DNA of 64,000 bases from Bigelowiella natans CCMP2755 (lineage: Eukaryota > Cercozoa > Chlorarachniophyceae). Positions 36,570 through 47,804 of this stretch are shown piece by piece. The translations under genes were made by a program, and so were the position numbers. The stretch is taken from NCBI GenBank assembly GCA_000320545.1, contig ADNK01003179.1:62501-126500 (forward strand). Reading direction: 5' to 3'. Position 1 is the first letter of the stretch. Each line of letters starts with the position of its first letter. The notes below the pieces were generated by a model. The model did not search any database, was not told the DNA's origin, and saw only the letters and a list, made by a program, of their open reading frames with translations.

Positions 36570-37014
36570 TAAGGTAGCATCTGTAGAATCAATCCATGCC
36601 CAAGGAACTGTGTCAGAGAACGCCGTCCTCGAGGCCAGTGTAGACGGCATCTCTCAACTTACAGGTCAACTTGCAAATCACTATCAGACTAGGACAGATA
36701 GGCAGATAGAGGAGGACGTGTAAAGACCAATTATATCCGCTCATTGCTGAAAGTCCAGCTGTACTATCCACTGAGCGGCCTTGTCATAAAAACTGAAACC
36801 GAGGGTCGCAGTTATTTCTTCGGAAAAGAGGGGGGGGATGGAAAGGGGATAGCACACCTAAATATCAAGCAACGAAATTCATAAGTTCCCATCGAACAGG
36901 AACGAAAACGTACATTATGCGGCTCAAAAGCACGGATACCACGGAAGGGTTTGGTCACACTACACGGATGGTTGACGCCTATCTCCACGTCAAGTTCCTG
37001 AACGTTAGTAACGA

Positions 37015-37048
<34 letters not shown>

Positions 37049-38464
37049 GGTTATGGTGGAGTGCTGCCGCTGCTGCTGTTACTGGTGGTCGTGATGATGA
37101 TATTGACGATATTGTGAACAATAATCTACAAACCTCTCTCTCCCCCTCTTCCTTCCTTCCTATTTCACGATCGACTCTCCATCTCATTGAATGGTTATTG
37201 TTGCTCTTGGCTTAGAAATCGGTCATGTCGACAATGATAACGGGTCAAAAGACCAACGTCAGAATGATTGGGATGAGAGTGGCTGGAGGTTGCTATTTTT
37301 AATGATATTGCGATCAAATATAGACGATGGTGTGAAGGGAAGGACAGGAATGAAAGGAGAGATTGAAAGAGAGCGTTCTTTTACCAAAGTGAGGGTCTGT
37401 GGCTTTTGTAACAGTGATAATTCATTGTGTTTGTATTCATAATTCATAGTATATTTATGTGCCATTTCTCTTTGCATTTTCTCTACTAATCTTTCCCTGT
37501 CGTTGAATTTTTAGAAAAGATCCTACCTACAGCTTGCATGGTGCTCCTACCACGTCATTTCAACAGGAAAAGTGCGTTACGAAATGGATGAGATGATGAC
37601 GATTCGACACAGATTATATTCATGCCAATAAATAATCGCAGATGTGTACAGCAGCAACATAGTATGCGAGTAGAACAAAGTTCATTCGTCAACGTATGAT
37701 GAATAGAATTCCCGTATAGGGTTGACGATTTCTTTACACGATCATAATTCATATCTTCATAAGTTTCTTTGCATTTGATTCGTTGTGTGTTGTGTCGCTA
37801 TTTGGATGGATCGAAGGTACGGATTTTGTAGGAACGGTTGTGTACATCGGTGCGGTCAAACGGCATAGGCAGGAGAATGGCGGCCACTATCCACAGCATC
37901 AGCTCAAGCATCGGAAAAGACGCCGTCGGGTGCTGCTGCGGAAGATTGGAGAGGCTGATCGGATCAATGGGGGGGAGAGCCAAAAGTAATCAGGCTGAAA
38001 CAGAATTAACACATTTCGAGGGAGAAGTAACATCTTCTGCATATTAACCTCAACCACTCCTCCCATGTGTTTTGTTTCCTCTCTTTCTTTCTCGCTCTTC
38101 TTCCTCCTAAATACTTTCTCCTTCACCTCAGCACAATTACCGTCTCCATCATCATCATCATCAGCAGCAGCAGCCTCACCATCATCACCATTACCACCTT
38201 CAGGTTGTCTGCAACGCAGCCCGAAACCGTGTCTCTCTACCTGTTCGACAACGATATAAAGCTGGGCTACTTGTTTGAACAGGTAGGCGTACTGCTGCAA
38301 GGAGAGGAGGGGGAGGAAGAAGAAGAAGAGGAGTGCTGGCAGCATAGTGTCTGTGCTTTATTTCCCTGCTAAGCCATCTCCCTTGCTGCTCAATATATTT
38401 GTTTAGGGAGACACTATTGCACTGTTCCAACCAAAGGAAGGCCTTGAAGCGAACTCGTAGGCTA

Positions 38465-38504
<40 letters not shown>

Positions 38505-39834
38505 GTTATTGTTGATGATAATTAGATGAAATTATGATAATAATTATAATAATAATACAGTATCAAACTAACATATAGTAGTGACTCCAGCGCCCATGTA
38601 AATATTATTCGTGCTTCTTCTTTCTTGTGTCGAACGGCTATGTTGCTGCTGTTCTGTTACATCTCCCAACCCGATTACTATTGATTCCTTGTAGTCTGGA
38701 GGTTGGCGAGGAGACAGTCATCTCTGTGTTTCCTAACAATACCTTGGCAGCAAGCAACACCCACCAGAAAACACAACCGCAGCACCAGAGGTATGACCAA
38801 CTCAAAATATGAGTAGTAGGAAAGTTCCTGTGCTCTGATATCAAATATTCAGTGGCTGATCATTAGGCGAATGTGTGTGCCATTACGAAAGCGAGTATTT
38901 CATTTTGCTATTATCATTATTGTAGTAGTAGTAGTAGTAGTAGTTGTAGCTAGAAATAATAAGCCATTTTTCAATTTCTGGTCAATGTCTACTCTCTACT
39001 GTAGAAATTAGCAAGCATGACTCCTTCAGATTATATTTATGGTTATGAGCGCAGGAGAGGGTGGTTTGAGGGTGATGTATATGTTCTTCGTCTCCCACCC
39101 CCCCCCCTTTCCCTCTTTCATCTTTCTTCGTATGTAATATACATGTAATATAGGGGAGCTACTTGTACTAGTAGCAGCAGCATAAAGCCGGTGACGATGC
39201 CGCAGCATCTAGCGCTTGAGCTGCAGGTAATTCCCCATTCAACTTGCCGCTTTAGAACTTAGAAAAATAAGAGGAAGAGGAGAATAACAACGACGAAGAT
39301 TTTACATATCATCCCTTGAAGCGTCGTCATCAGCCTACCCCTTGCTACTCTAAGCAAACCATCGTTGTCGTTGTTGTCGTTCCCTTCCCTCTCATGTTTC
39401 CCTTCTTTTGACTTGTTGCTCTGTTACCTAATTACCTTATCACAATCGACAACGATGATTCACCAGGGCGAGTTAGCGACACAGTCGTCGTCCCAGTCAC
39501 TGTCGCAGTCCGGAAAGGATATGGCTTTTGTTCATCTTGCTCTTCACCCGCACCGTGTGATGATCGCAGGTGATGCTTTGTGCTAAATATGATTCTCTCT
39601 TCGCCAATGCTGCTGAATGTGTTGCGATCTTAGCCCCCCCCCGCCCGTTTCTGATATCTTATGTGCGTGCGTGTGTACGTGCGTGCGTGCGTGAGCGTCT
39701 AACTGTTCCTATTATCACTACAGAAATACGTGAGCTCCTTGCGGGCACTAGCCAGTTATATGTGTCGTCGCTCTCTCTACTGCTGAAAGGTAGTAGTAGT
39801 AGTAGTAGTAGTAGTGGTACATATCGTTATGATA

Positions 39835-39919
<85 letters not shown>

Positions 39920-42166
39920 AGATGTGAATATGATGTATATTGTTAACCCATGCCCCATCTTGTATAGTGAACAGCATTACTGTGGAGGCTAATCCTCACT
40001 CCTCAAGAAAAAGTAGAAACAGCAGCACCGCTACTACTACAACTACTACTACCGTGCTTCTAGAGGTTGATCTATGTGAATAATAATAGTAATAATAATT
40101 CATGGTAATAATAGTTGGGAGAAGAAAAAGGGGAGTGAGCGCAAAAAGTCAAAATTTCTTCTTCGTTGTATGACTATATCGCTCCTTTTCGTCGTAGTCG
40201 TCGTCGTCATCGTAGTCGTTGTCGTCGTCGTCATCGTTTACTTACTTCATTGCTCACTTCGTGCGCTCACTAGGTGGAAGATGGCACTGGGACGGTCAAC
40301 ACAAGTTTTTAAAAGAAATAATGATGATGATGATGATGATGATGACAATGTTGAGGATGAAGCCCTCTCATTTGTTCTGCTGACACTCCTTTCATTTTCA
40401 CAATTTAAATTAGTCCTTACATGAGACATTTTTTAAACATTTTTCCGGAATCTTAGAGAATATGCAATTCCTTATCGTTTTTCTTTGATATTTCGTATTC
40501 CCCATTCTCTCTCTTACCCTTGTATCATTATATCATATTATTCTTATTCCTTCAAGATGCCTGTCCGGGTTGTGGGTGAGGAAGCTGTGGCGATTGCCCT
40601 AAAATGCAGAACGGTAACAATGATACATACATACTACTACAACTACTACTACTAAAACTATGAGTAGTTTCTGGTTTCTACCTTATATTTTCATATTGTT
40701 CTTGTCCACGGGGCGTTACCTTCCGATCGTAGATGTCTCCAAAATACATAATTTTCTATCGAGATCATCATTCTCTTCCCCATCCTCTCTCTCATGTCCA
40801 TTAAGAGCATCATGGTCATAATCGTAAGCATGAGAATATTTGATGTCATCACTCCTTTTCATGACGTTGTTGTTATGGTGTTGTATGATGTTGGCATTAT
40901 AATAAAGGGAAACCTGGTGTTCTTGTCGGAGGTGTCTTGGAATCCGACCGATCCCGCACACGACGGAAAGCTGGTACGACACGAAAAAAAATGAGAGGAG
41001 GGGGGGAAGGAGGGCTAGGGAAAAAAGGACACCGTAGTTTCGATAGCATCGCACCGTTTTCGTTGAGTATGTCCTGTGGCTATGAGCGGTCGATGTGGAT
41101 CGCTGGGCCAAAGAGAACAGAAGTTTTACCGTATCAAGGCAGCGATATAGATTTATGATTTATTGGAAGAAGGATACTTATTTAGCTACAGCAACGGAAA
41201 TATCAGCTGCATCTACCTTATCCTCTCTCACATGCCCATGACAATTTGTAACAAATTACTTAGTACGTGGTACAAACCCTCGTTCTCTCTCTCTCTCTCT
41301 CCCTCTCTCTCTCTTTATCTTTATCCTTTCTATGTTCAGGTTTGCAACAGAATTGTCAATGTAAACAGCATCCGCGCGATTTTGTCTTCAGGTTATTATT
41401 TGATTATTGATTTGGTCTCATATTCGAAGACGCTGCGTTCTGCGACACATACAATTGGGGGGGGGGGGGGGGGGGGGGGTGGTAGACAGGCGGGAGAATA
41501 CATCGTCGACTTAGCAGTCCCATAGAGAGGAGTGCACCTGAGATGATGCGTTGGTTGCTACTATCTTGATAGATTTTATTCGAAGAAGAACGATCAAGGA
41601 AATCGTGGAAGAGTGTGTCCAACGAAGAAGAAGACAACAACTCCTACTACTACGGCAAAGAGGAGCCGTCGCAGCAGCTCCCTCCTCCTATATTATCAGC
41701 AACTGTCTGGACCTCCTAGTCTGCAAGGCAACGGTAGTAAGTTGAAGAACAACAACAACAACAGAGAATAAGAGACATCCTCGAGAATTACAGGGGGAAG
41801 GGGGGGGGGCGATTGTTGGCCGGAGGGCAATATCGTCGGTATTTTCGTTGATTTATTGGTTCATTCGTTTATTTATTTTCCCTTGATTTATTCGTTGGTG
41901 TTCAATGTTAAATGAGGAGGATGAGCTCATCAGTTGTTTCACCATCGTATATTTGATCTTGAGGCAGCTCCTGCCACAATTATCATCCGCTTATGCTACT
42001 AACAATAATAATAATAAGAAGAAGAATAAAACTATTACCGAAATACAATGATTTCTTGCTCATCATTTTTAACAAATTAGATTGCGAAAGTGCAAGTTCC
42101 AATGAGTGGGACCCTAACGAGACGGACGCATATTGTTTGTGGGAGGGAGTTGTCGGTAGGACACAT

Positions 42167-42197
<31 letters not shown>

Positions 42198-42776
42198 GCT
42201 AATGAATACTGCAAGCTCTCAGTACGGTTGATTTTGACTATTTGGTCTATCCCGCCTCCCTTACCCCCATCATCCAATCCAGATTGAGGACGAGGGGCTC
42301 ATGTCCGAAATCGTAAGGTGTCCGTTTTGCAGCAACGAAAACGATGATCATGACGACGACGACGACGACGAGGGTGATGCTAAATGTTTTGATGCTGGGA
42401 TTGGCTTCCGCGAGGAGAAGTTACTACCCTCCGAAGATGTTGGTATGTAAACGCAACAACAACAACAACAACAACGACGACACAACAGCATCATCATCTC
42501 ACAACACAAGGGAGAGTGATGAGCGTTTTCTCAATGCGTGCTTCTTCGGCATATATGTGGTTGTAACATTTTATTCTTCTCTTGTTGTTTGTCATCATAA
42601 TAGTTCTGACAATCGACGACGGGACAGCAAGCGTAGAAGTATCTGTCATCCCAGAAACTCTCGAAGAGATGCTAGATTCTGTGAACGCTGGTGTCAATGC
42701 CATGCGCACAGGTAGTAGTATCCGCCGTCATCGTCATTGTCGTGGGTATCTTAGTCGTTCGAATGAATGATGAAAA

Positions 42777-42828
<52 letters not shown>

Positions 42829-43285
42829 GCGGAATTGCTTTCTACGGCTATTTTAGTTCTTTCGTGGTCAGGTTCCCTAGAGGTTGGATATCAGATATAA
42901 TGAAGTTGATGATTAGATCATGATAATGACGATGATGAGATTGGTGATGATAATGCTGATGCCGAGGATGATGAAGATCATACTTGTGAACGACTTAGGG
43001 GGGCCACAACTAGCACAACGTCTCGTTGGTTCTGAGTTCATGCTCCATCTCTGTGAAGTACGAGGGAAAGGAGGAGGAGAAACACCAGCAATCTCTGTCG
43101 GAGACGATAGTAGGGGAAAAGGGGATGATAACAACAACAACGACGACGACGACGACGACAACAATAGTGAAGGTAATAAAAGTAAGGACGACACCGTCAT
43201 CGGACTCATTCGGTTAAGAATTGATGACGCAGCGAACTACAATTCAAGTCGTGAGATATTTAAGTTACTCAGGAAATTACGGTAA
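35740..43285 (+). CDS. Putative OB-fold, zinc-ribbon nucleic-acid-binding protein (many exons)
   Basis: A chain of short plus-strand exons, each bounded by AG and GT, runs from ATG 35740 (basic N-terminus MPEQKTGGQAKKRVRDG). Clear pieces are YPVAISELFNQWQSDRQ (about 36120-36181), VASVESIHAQGTVSENAVLE (from about 36575), and TVSLYLFDNDIKLGYLFEQ joined to GDTIALFQPKEG (about 38203-38450). Later pieces are LEVGEETVISVFPNNTLAAS (38699), GKDMAFVHLALHPHRVMIA joined to EIRELLAGTSQLYVSSLSLL (39475-39790), VNSITVEANPH...VLLEVDL (39968), SIRAILSSGYYLIIDLVSYS (41340), EIVRCPFCSNENDD (42310) and LTIDDGTASVEVSVIPETLE (42604). The pattern of a strand-rich segment, GD turn, CPFC knuckle and DDGTASVEV strand resembles RPA1, MEIOB or POT1-like OB-fold proteins. 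That class assignment is inference. Several joins are unresolved and two adjacent genes cannot be excluded. Introns are crowded with microsatellites. Confidence 0.45.
36443..36560. repeat. (GTGGAT)n, (TG)n and (TA)n compound repeat
   Basis: About seven GTGGAT units (36443-36485) run straight into (TG)n (to about 36513), then after a short gap into (TA)n (about 36534-36560). Located in an intron of the OB-fold gene. Confidence 0.95.
37015..43165. repeat. Microsatellite cluster in the OB-fold gene
   Basis: Tracts include (GAT)n(GGT)n about 37015-37053, (CTG)n 38466-38503, (TAG)n about 38921-38945, (TAG)n 39791-39815, (TA)n 39838-39879, (TG)n 39880-39917 and (TCG)n about 40186-40238. Further on are (GAT)n about 40320-40345, (TC)n 41286-41314, a 23-base G run 41457-41479, (CAA)n about 42168-42194, (GAC)n 42353-42372 (coding poly-Asp), (GA)n 42778-42820 and (GAC)n about 43140-43160. 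Confidence 0.85.
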
Positions 43286-43470
43286 GTAGCATTGCATCCC
43301 TGCAAGCCTAGAAGCGCATCGCATGCGGGCTAGATAATAAATGAATTATGGTAAAATATAAGTTATTTACTAATGAAAGAATGTCCATACTTTCATAAGA
43401 CTAAGCGTTGCCATCATGACTCACTAATGTGGATAATTACACACACATGAATATGAATAAATAAGTATGT

Positions 43471-43517
<47 letters not shown>

Positions 43518-44290
43518 TTTGTAAATATGGATATGTGCTACAACGCGGCGCATCATCAAGAGTTGTTCGAAGTGCACCTCACCACTCGCATAGAGCATAC
43601 AACAGTGACATGATACATGATGCATGCATCGTCGTGTGGCTACGCCGCAAGGGGATGTTATGTGCATTGTGCCTATGTGTGAACAGGAAGATCTAACGCT
43701 AGAACGAATGGTCAACTTGCCGATTTGAAAAAGGGATATTTTAACGTGTTAATTAAGAGACATCTAGACATAGTCTAGTCATGTCATACTGGTTCACACA
43801 TATTGCATGCAAGGCCGCCTAAGAAAATAGACGATCTAGACGGTATTGCGATCGTGTAGGAGCGTGGCGTAAACAGTGCGCGCTAAAATGAATGTTCGGC
43901 TTTGCAGTGTGCTCAAACGCTCTCACTGTGGTCGGCTTGCATGTGTAGCATGCATGCTGACTTGACTTGATTTTCTGCGCTAGTGCGTGCTGCGCGAGCA
44001 ATGGTTCAAAAATTGACATTCACACACGCTGATGGCGCCTACCGAATGGCCGATATTTTGCATCGAAACATGCACATATGCTGTCGCTCCTAACTTCTAG
44101 AGTCTACTTGGCACCACAACTTGTCCACAACATGTCACAAGTTTCTTCATGTCTTGGTGATTTTGCGCCTCGAAACTTTTCATCGAAGACTTTCTGTTGC
44201 CGGATTTAGGCGTCCAGAGCCTGAGCACGCTATTGAGGAACAGAAAATCTGACATCTAATTTTCAAATGGACAGGTACATCGCAAATAGC
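43286..44290. other. Palindrome-rich spacer, island 5
   Basis: Non-coding DNA after the OB-fold gene. It holds (TA)n at about 43477-43516, TGATGCATGCATCG, GCATCGCATGCGGG and other palindromic words, and CATCTAGACA at 43761-43770. The same word family marks the convergent spacers elsewhere. Confidence 0.55.
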
Positions 44291-44294
44291 AACT

Positions 44295-44477
44295 TCAGAG
44301 CTCCTCAAAACCGACGGGGCACGTGCATGTCCCTGATCCTCCAGGACCGTCGTCGCAGTCCTCGAAATGTCTACAGTTGCAACTTTGAGAACATTCGCGT
44401 TCATAGATGGCTGGTTCACAGACTGTGTAGTAGCATTTTGCTGGTGATGCCGAAGCGACGATTAGGAGGACTTTCAA
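44295..44477 (-). CDS. Cys-rich EGF-like fragment, possibly the last exon of a small gene
   Basis: The minus-strand frame from about 44450 to the stop at 44295 reads CYYTVCEPAIYERECSQSCN, then CRHFEDCDDGPGGSGTCTCP and VGFEEL. The spacing of Cys and the G-x-G-x-C-x-C-P-x-G-F ending match EGF-like modules of the stabilin/laminin kind, used in secreted or surface proteins. I see only one module. Other Cys-containing minus-strand frames run up to about 44790, but I could not join them in phase. Minus orientation here fits the alternating gene order. It may be a short gene, a terminal exon or a decayed copy. Confidence 0.35.
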   Translation of the reverse strand: MKVLLIVASASPAKCYYTVCEPAIYERECSQSCNCRHFEDCDDGPGGSGTCTCPVGFEEL

Positions 44478-44874
44478 AAGGCGCGAGACGTCACACAGGC
44501 TAGCAGGAGGCGCTAGGCCCCATGCCGGGTGTTGCTCGCTGTTTGACGACGTTGATGAATTTCCATGTTGTTTTCAACACGCGACAAGGAATATTTGAGC
44601 AGTATCTGCAATGGAAATACATGGGATTTTGTTCCTGCGACAATAAAATTCGCATCTCTCGGTCTGACCGCATCCAGAAAAGGCGAGAAGAAAGATCCGA
44701 AACCTGTCCTCCTCTGCAAGATGGCATGCCTGCATAAGGGCCAAGACTCTCCACCAGGGCATCCGACACCAGAAAACCCTGTACCATCAACTGAATGGCT
44801 TACTTACATCTTTCATAGGCAAAAAATCCTAAAAATAGGTCAGGAAAATGCCGAATCATCTTTGAAGAAGCCCA

Positions 44875-46683
44875 ATGTCAACGAATCGTTCATTATGTTC
44901 AACTAAAATTGGGAAAACCGTGTATACTTTTGCACTGACAGGAGTGAAGGTGAAAAGTGTGACGAGGGAATGCGATAGCCTGCAGGGCGGAATCTCACAG
45001 GGGATTTTCGCTTGCGGCGTTGTCTATGAGGAAGATGGAAAACATCACCAACTGAGTAAGAACGAATGCCAAAGCGCAGGACTTCCTCTTAGCGTCGTAT
45101 TCAAAGCCTCGCCAGGGTCCATAAACCTCAAGCAGGTGATACGTCATGTTAATGCTCGCTTTCAAACCAGTCCTCCTAATAATTTTGTCTCCACTTGGAT
45201 TCAACAGGGCCGAGAGGCTGAATATTTTAACGATGAAAGCGAGATGAGGCAAGCTCTAGCGTGTCTATGCGCGAACAAAAGTGCGACAGCCTTTCCAACA
45301 CCGAAGATCTTCGCCTCGCTTAGAGAGTGGGGAGGCAATCCTCAAGGAATCTACATTCTGATGGAGGACATACGAAGGGTGGGTGTACGTGCTGACCAGT
45401 TCCACGGAGCACAGGGAGGTACACAGAAGATCAAGGTAAACAATATGTACTTAGAGCAGGTTTTCCATATCCTGTAACGGATTCAAAATGTTCTTACAAC
45501 TTAGACCTTGATACACAGAAGTGCATATTACACATACGAACAGAGTTGATATCACACATATTTTTACTATACGTATTATCTGTGTAAATTTATAGAAAGG
45601 AGAAGGTAGCGAGACCTCGAGTGATTCTGAGCTCAAATCGGAGGAAATGTGGCGGCTCTCTTTCGAATATGCCGCGGAGACACACGCGCGATTCATGGGA
45701 CGCATCGTGAAGGAGAAAAAGTTCAATACCATGGCTCTAGGCGAGGATGAAGGATTACTCAAAGGAATTCAACGGCTTAAGTATGTACAGTATAGCAGTG
45801 TTAAATATCTCCTCTCACCTTAATATAAGTTTTTACTGCATATTATTGTCATTGGCATCATCGTCATCATCGTTATCGTCATCGTCGTCATCGTTATAGG
45901 TACGCAGATTGGCTGATGGGGAGTAACAAGCAGGGTTTTGAAAAATCGATTAAGGATTGCATGACTATGTGGCAGCTCTGTGAGACGAGCTGGATGGACC
46001 AGCGCCTCGCTAAGCTCATTCAGGCCTCAATCGAAACCACGAATTTTGAAAAAGCTGTCACCAAGATGCGCTCGCGACCGCTCACGCTTGTCCACGGGGA
46101 TTTTCACGCTAAGAATCTGTTCTACGTGAAGAAAGGAGCGGAAAAGGTACTTGCTTTGGACTTCTCCGAGATTGGGGTAGGCGATCCATTCTCAGACCTC
46201 CTTCAGTATACGCTCTCTGATGTGTCTATAGAGACGAGAAGAAAGCATGAACAAGACGTGCTGAAAGCATATTGGAAACGACTTACAGCTGTGATGCAGT
46301 CGACGTCATCATCGTCGTCGTCTAAAACTAAATTAACGACCGAAGGGGTAGGAGAGGGGAAATCGGCCCAAATATCATCTCTCGTCTCGCAGCTCACATT
46401 TGAGCGGGTTGTGGAGCTGTATAAATCCGGACTTGACCGGTGGCTGTACTTCTTGCCAATGATGGCATTCTTTGATGGATGCACGAAGCAAGCAAAAGCT
46501 AAGGCAGAGAAGGAGAAAAAAGGATCTTGGTCCCCTCCGAGCCGTACGGTTTACTTCCACGATGCAATCAAAGCCTTTGTCGAAGATCACTGTAAGGATA
46601 CTGATTACTTCGTTTTGAGAGGAGCCTGCGAAGTGAATTTAGAGGCTTTCTTAAATCGCAACCAGAAGCAAGCACCATCATAA
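44875..46683 (+). CDS. EcKinase/APH-like small-molecule phosphotransferase (three exons, 509 residues)
   Basis: Exons 44875-45435, 45596-45780 and 45900-46683 join in phase to 509 codons plus TAA. Proteins of this kind (choline, ecdysteroid or aminoglycoside kinase-like) phosphorylate small alcohol substrates. Seen in order are a Gly-rich start (QGGISQGIFACGVVYEEDG), PLSVVFKASPG with the ATP-site Lys, IYILMEDIRRVG (hinge region) and the catalytic loop LTLVHGDFHAKNLFY with HGDxHxxN. The metal-binding segment is ALDFSEIGVGDPFSDLLQY, with DFS in place of DFG. A short poly-Ser stretch follows. The substrate cannot be told. The upstream frame contains STEWLTYIF, which resembles the family N-terminus but lies in another frame, so a missed 5' exon is possible. 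Intron 2 carries a short GTCATC repeat. Confidence 0.82.
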
Positions 46684-47804
46684 TTTAATTAGGTTTTTTG
46701 CTTATATGACATAATTATCTATTATTATATGCATGACGAGCTATGTATTCAGAACGTGGCCTTACGATGTACACGCTTCAGCACTAGGTAATTATCTATG
46801 CGGCGTGTGGCTGCAAGCGATGTAGCTGCTTTGCTTCATGTAACCTGAAAATGTCCTCATTGCGGTAATTATACGCAGGCAATCAACTCTTCATAAGAGC
46901 GATGTGCATGCGTTCATAATTAGTGAGTGCCATATATACCAGTATAGTCGCGCTGCTCTAGTGCTGCATGCTCTAGCAGCTAGTGCTACCGCGCGCTAGC
47001 ATAGCTCTGGAGCTAGCTAATTTATTTTGTAATATCACCACGTCGCCAGCTGCACAGCTATAGACAGCTACAGAGCACCATGTGAGCAGATTACAGTATG
47101 CTAGCATGGCTAGAGGGCCATCGGACAATCGCCATCCTGGCATCGTGGTCGTGCGGCCATGCGCGTGCATGTAAGCACCTAGCTAGCTAGACTAGCTGAG
47201 TCATAGCAACGCTAATGGTTTGTGCTTTAAATGCCGATAAACATAGCATAGCGAAGTTTCGTGACTTATTAAGCTTTTCTTGTTTTGTGCTAGCTGTAGA
47301 GCTAGCTAGCTAGTTTAGTAGATGCTAAGCGCCTGTCACACGACATAGCGCAGCATTTTGCTTTATCTAGATGCACATTGCATTGTTGTTGGCGTGTGCG
47401 CTAGCATGCACTGTGCACGTTCTACCTTAGTAGCGTTGATTTTGCATCTGATAACACTGCTAGACTGTCTTTCTTCTAGATATGAATACAGTACATGCGA
47501 TGTAGTGCGGCGCTATCGCATCTAGACAAAATCTAGATAATATGCATTCAACAAATACGATGAGCCATGCTAGCATGCGCGCGCATCGCTAGATCGCTTG
47601 CAAAAAAATGTAGACTGGTGCACAATAACATGCGATTTAATGTATCATAGTTGGCTTAAACATCAGTGTTTATTTCTCGAAATTGGAGGTTGCATTTCCT
47701 TTCGTTACATGCAAACGTCTAAATTTACATCAAGAAACGGGTAATCACATGTTCATTATAATTCATAACAAAATGGGCTCCACGACGATATTAAACAACT
47801 CATT
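46684..47804. other. Palindrome-rich convergent spacer, island 6
   Basis: Non-coding DNA between the kinase stop and the PP2A-A stop, with dense GCTAGC, CTAGCTAGCTAG and ATGCTAGCATGCGCGCGC words. CATCTAGACA occurs at 47519-47528. The last 150 bp are AT-rich. Confidence 0.6.
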
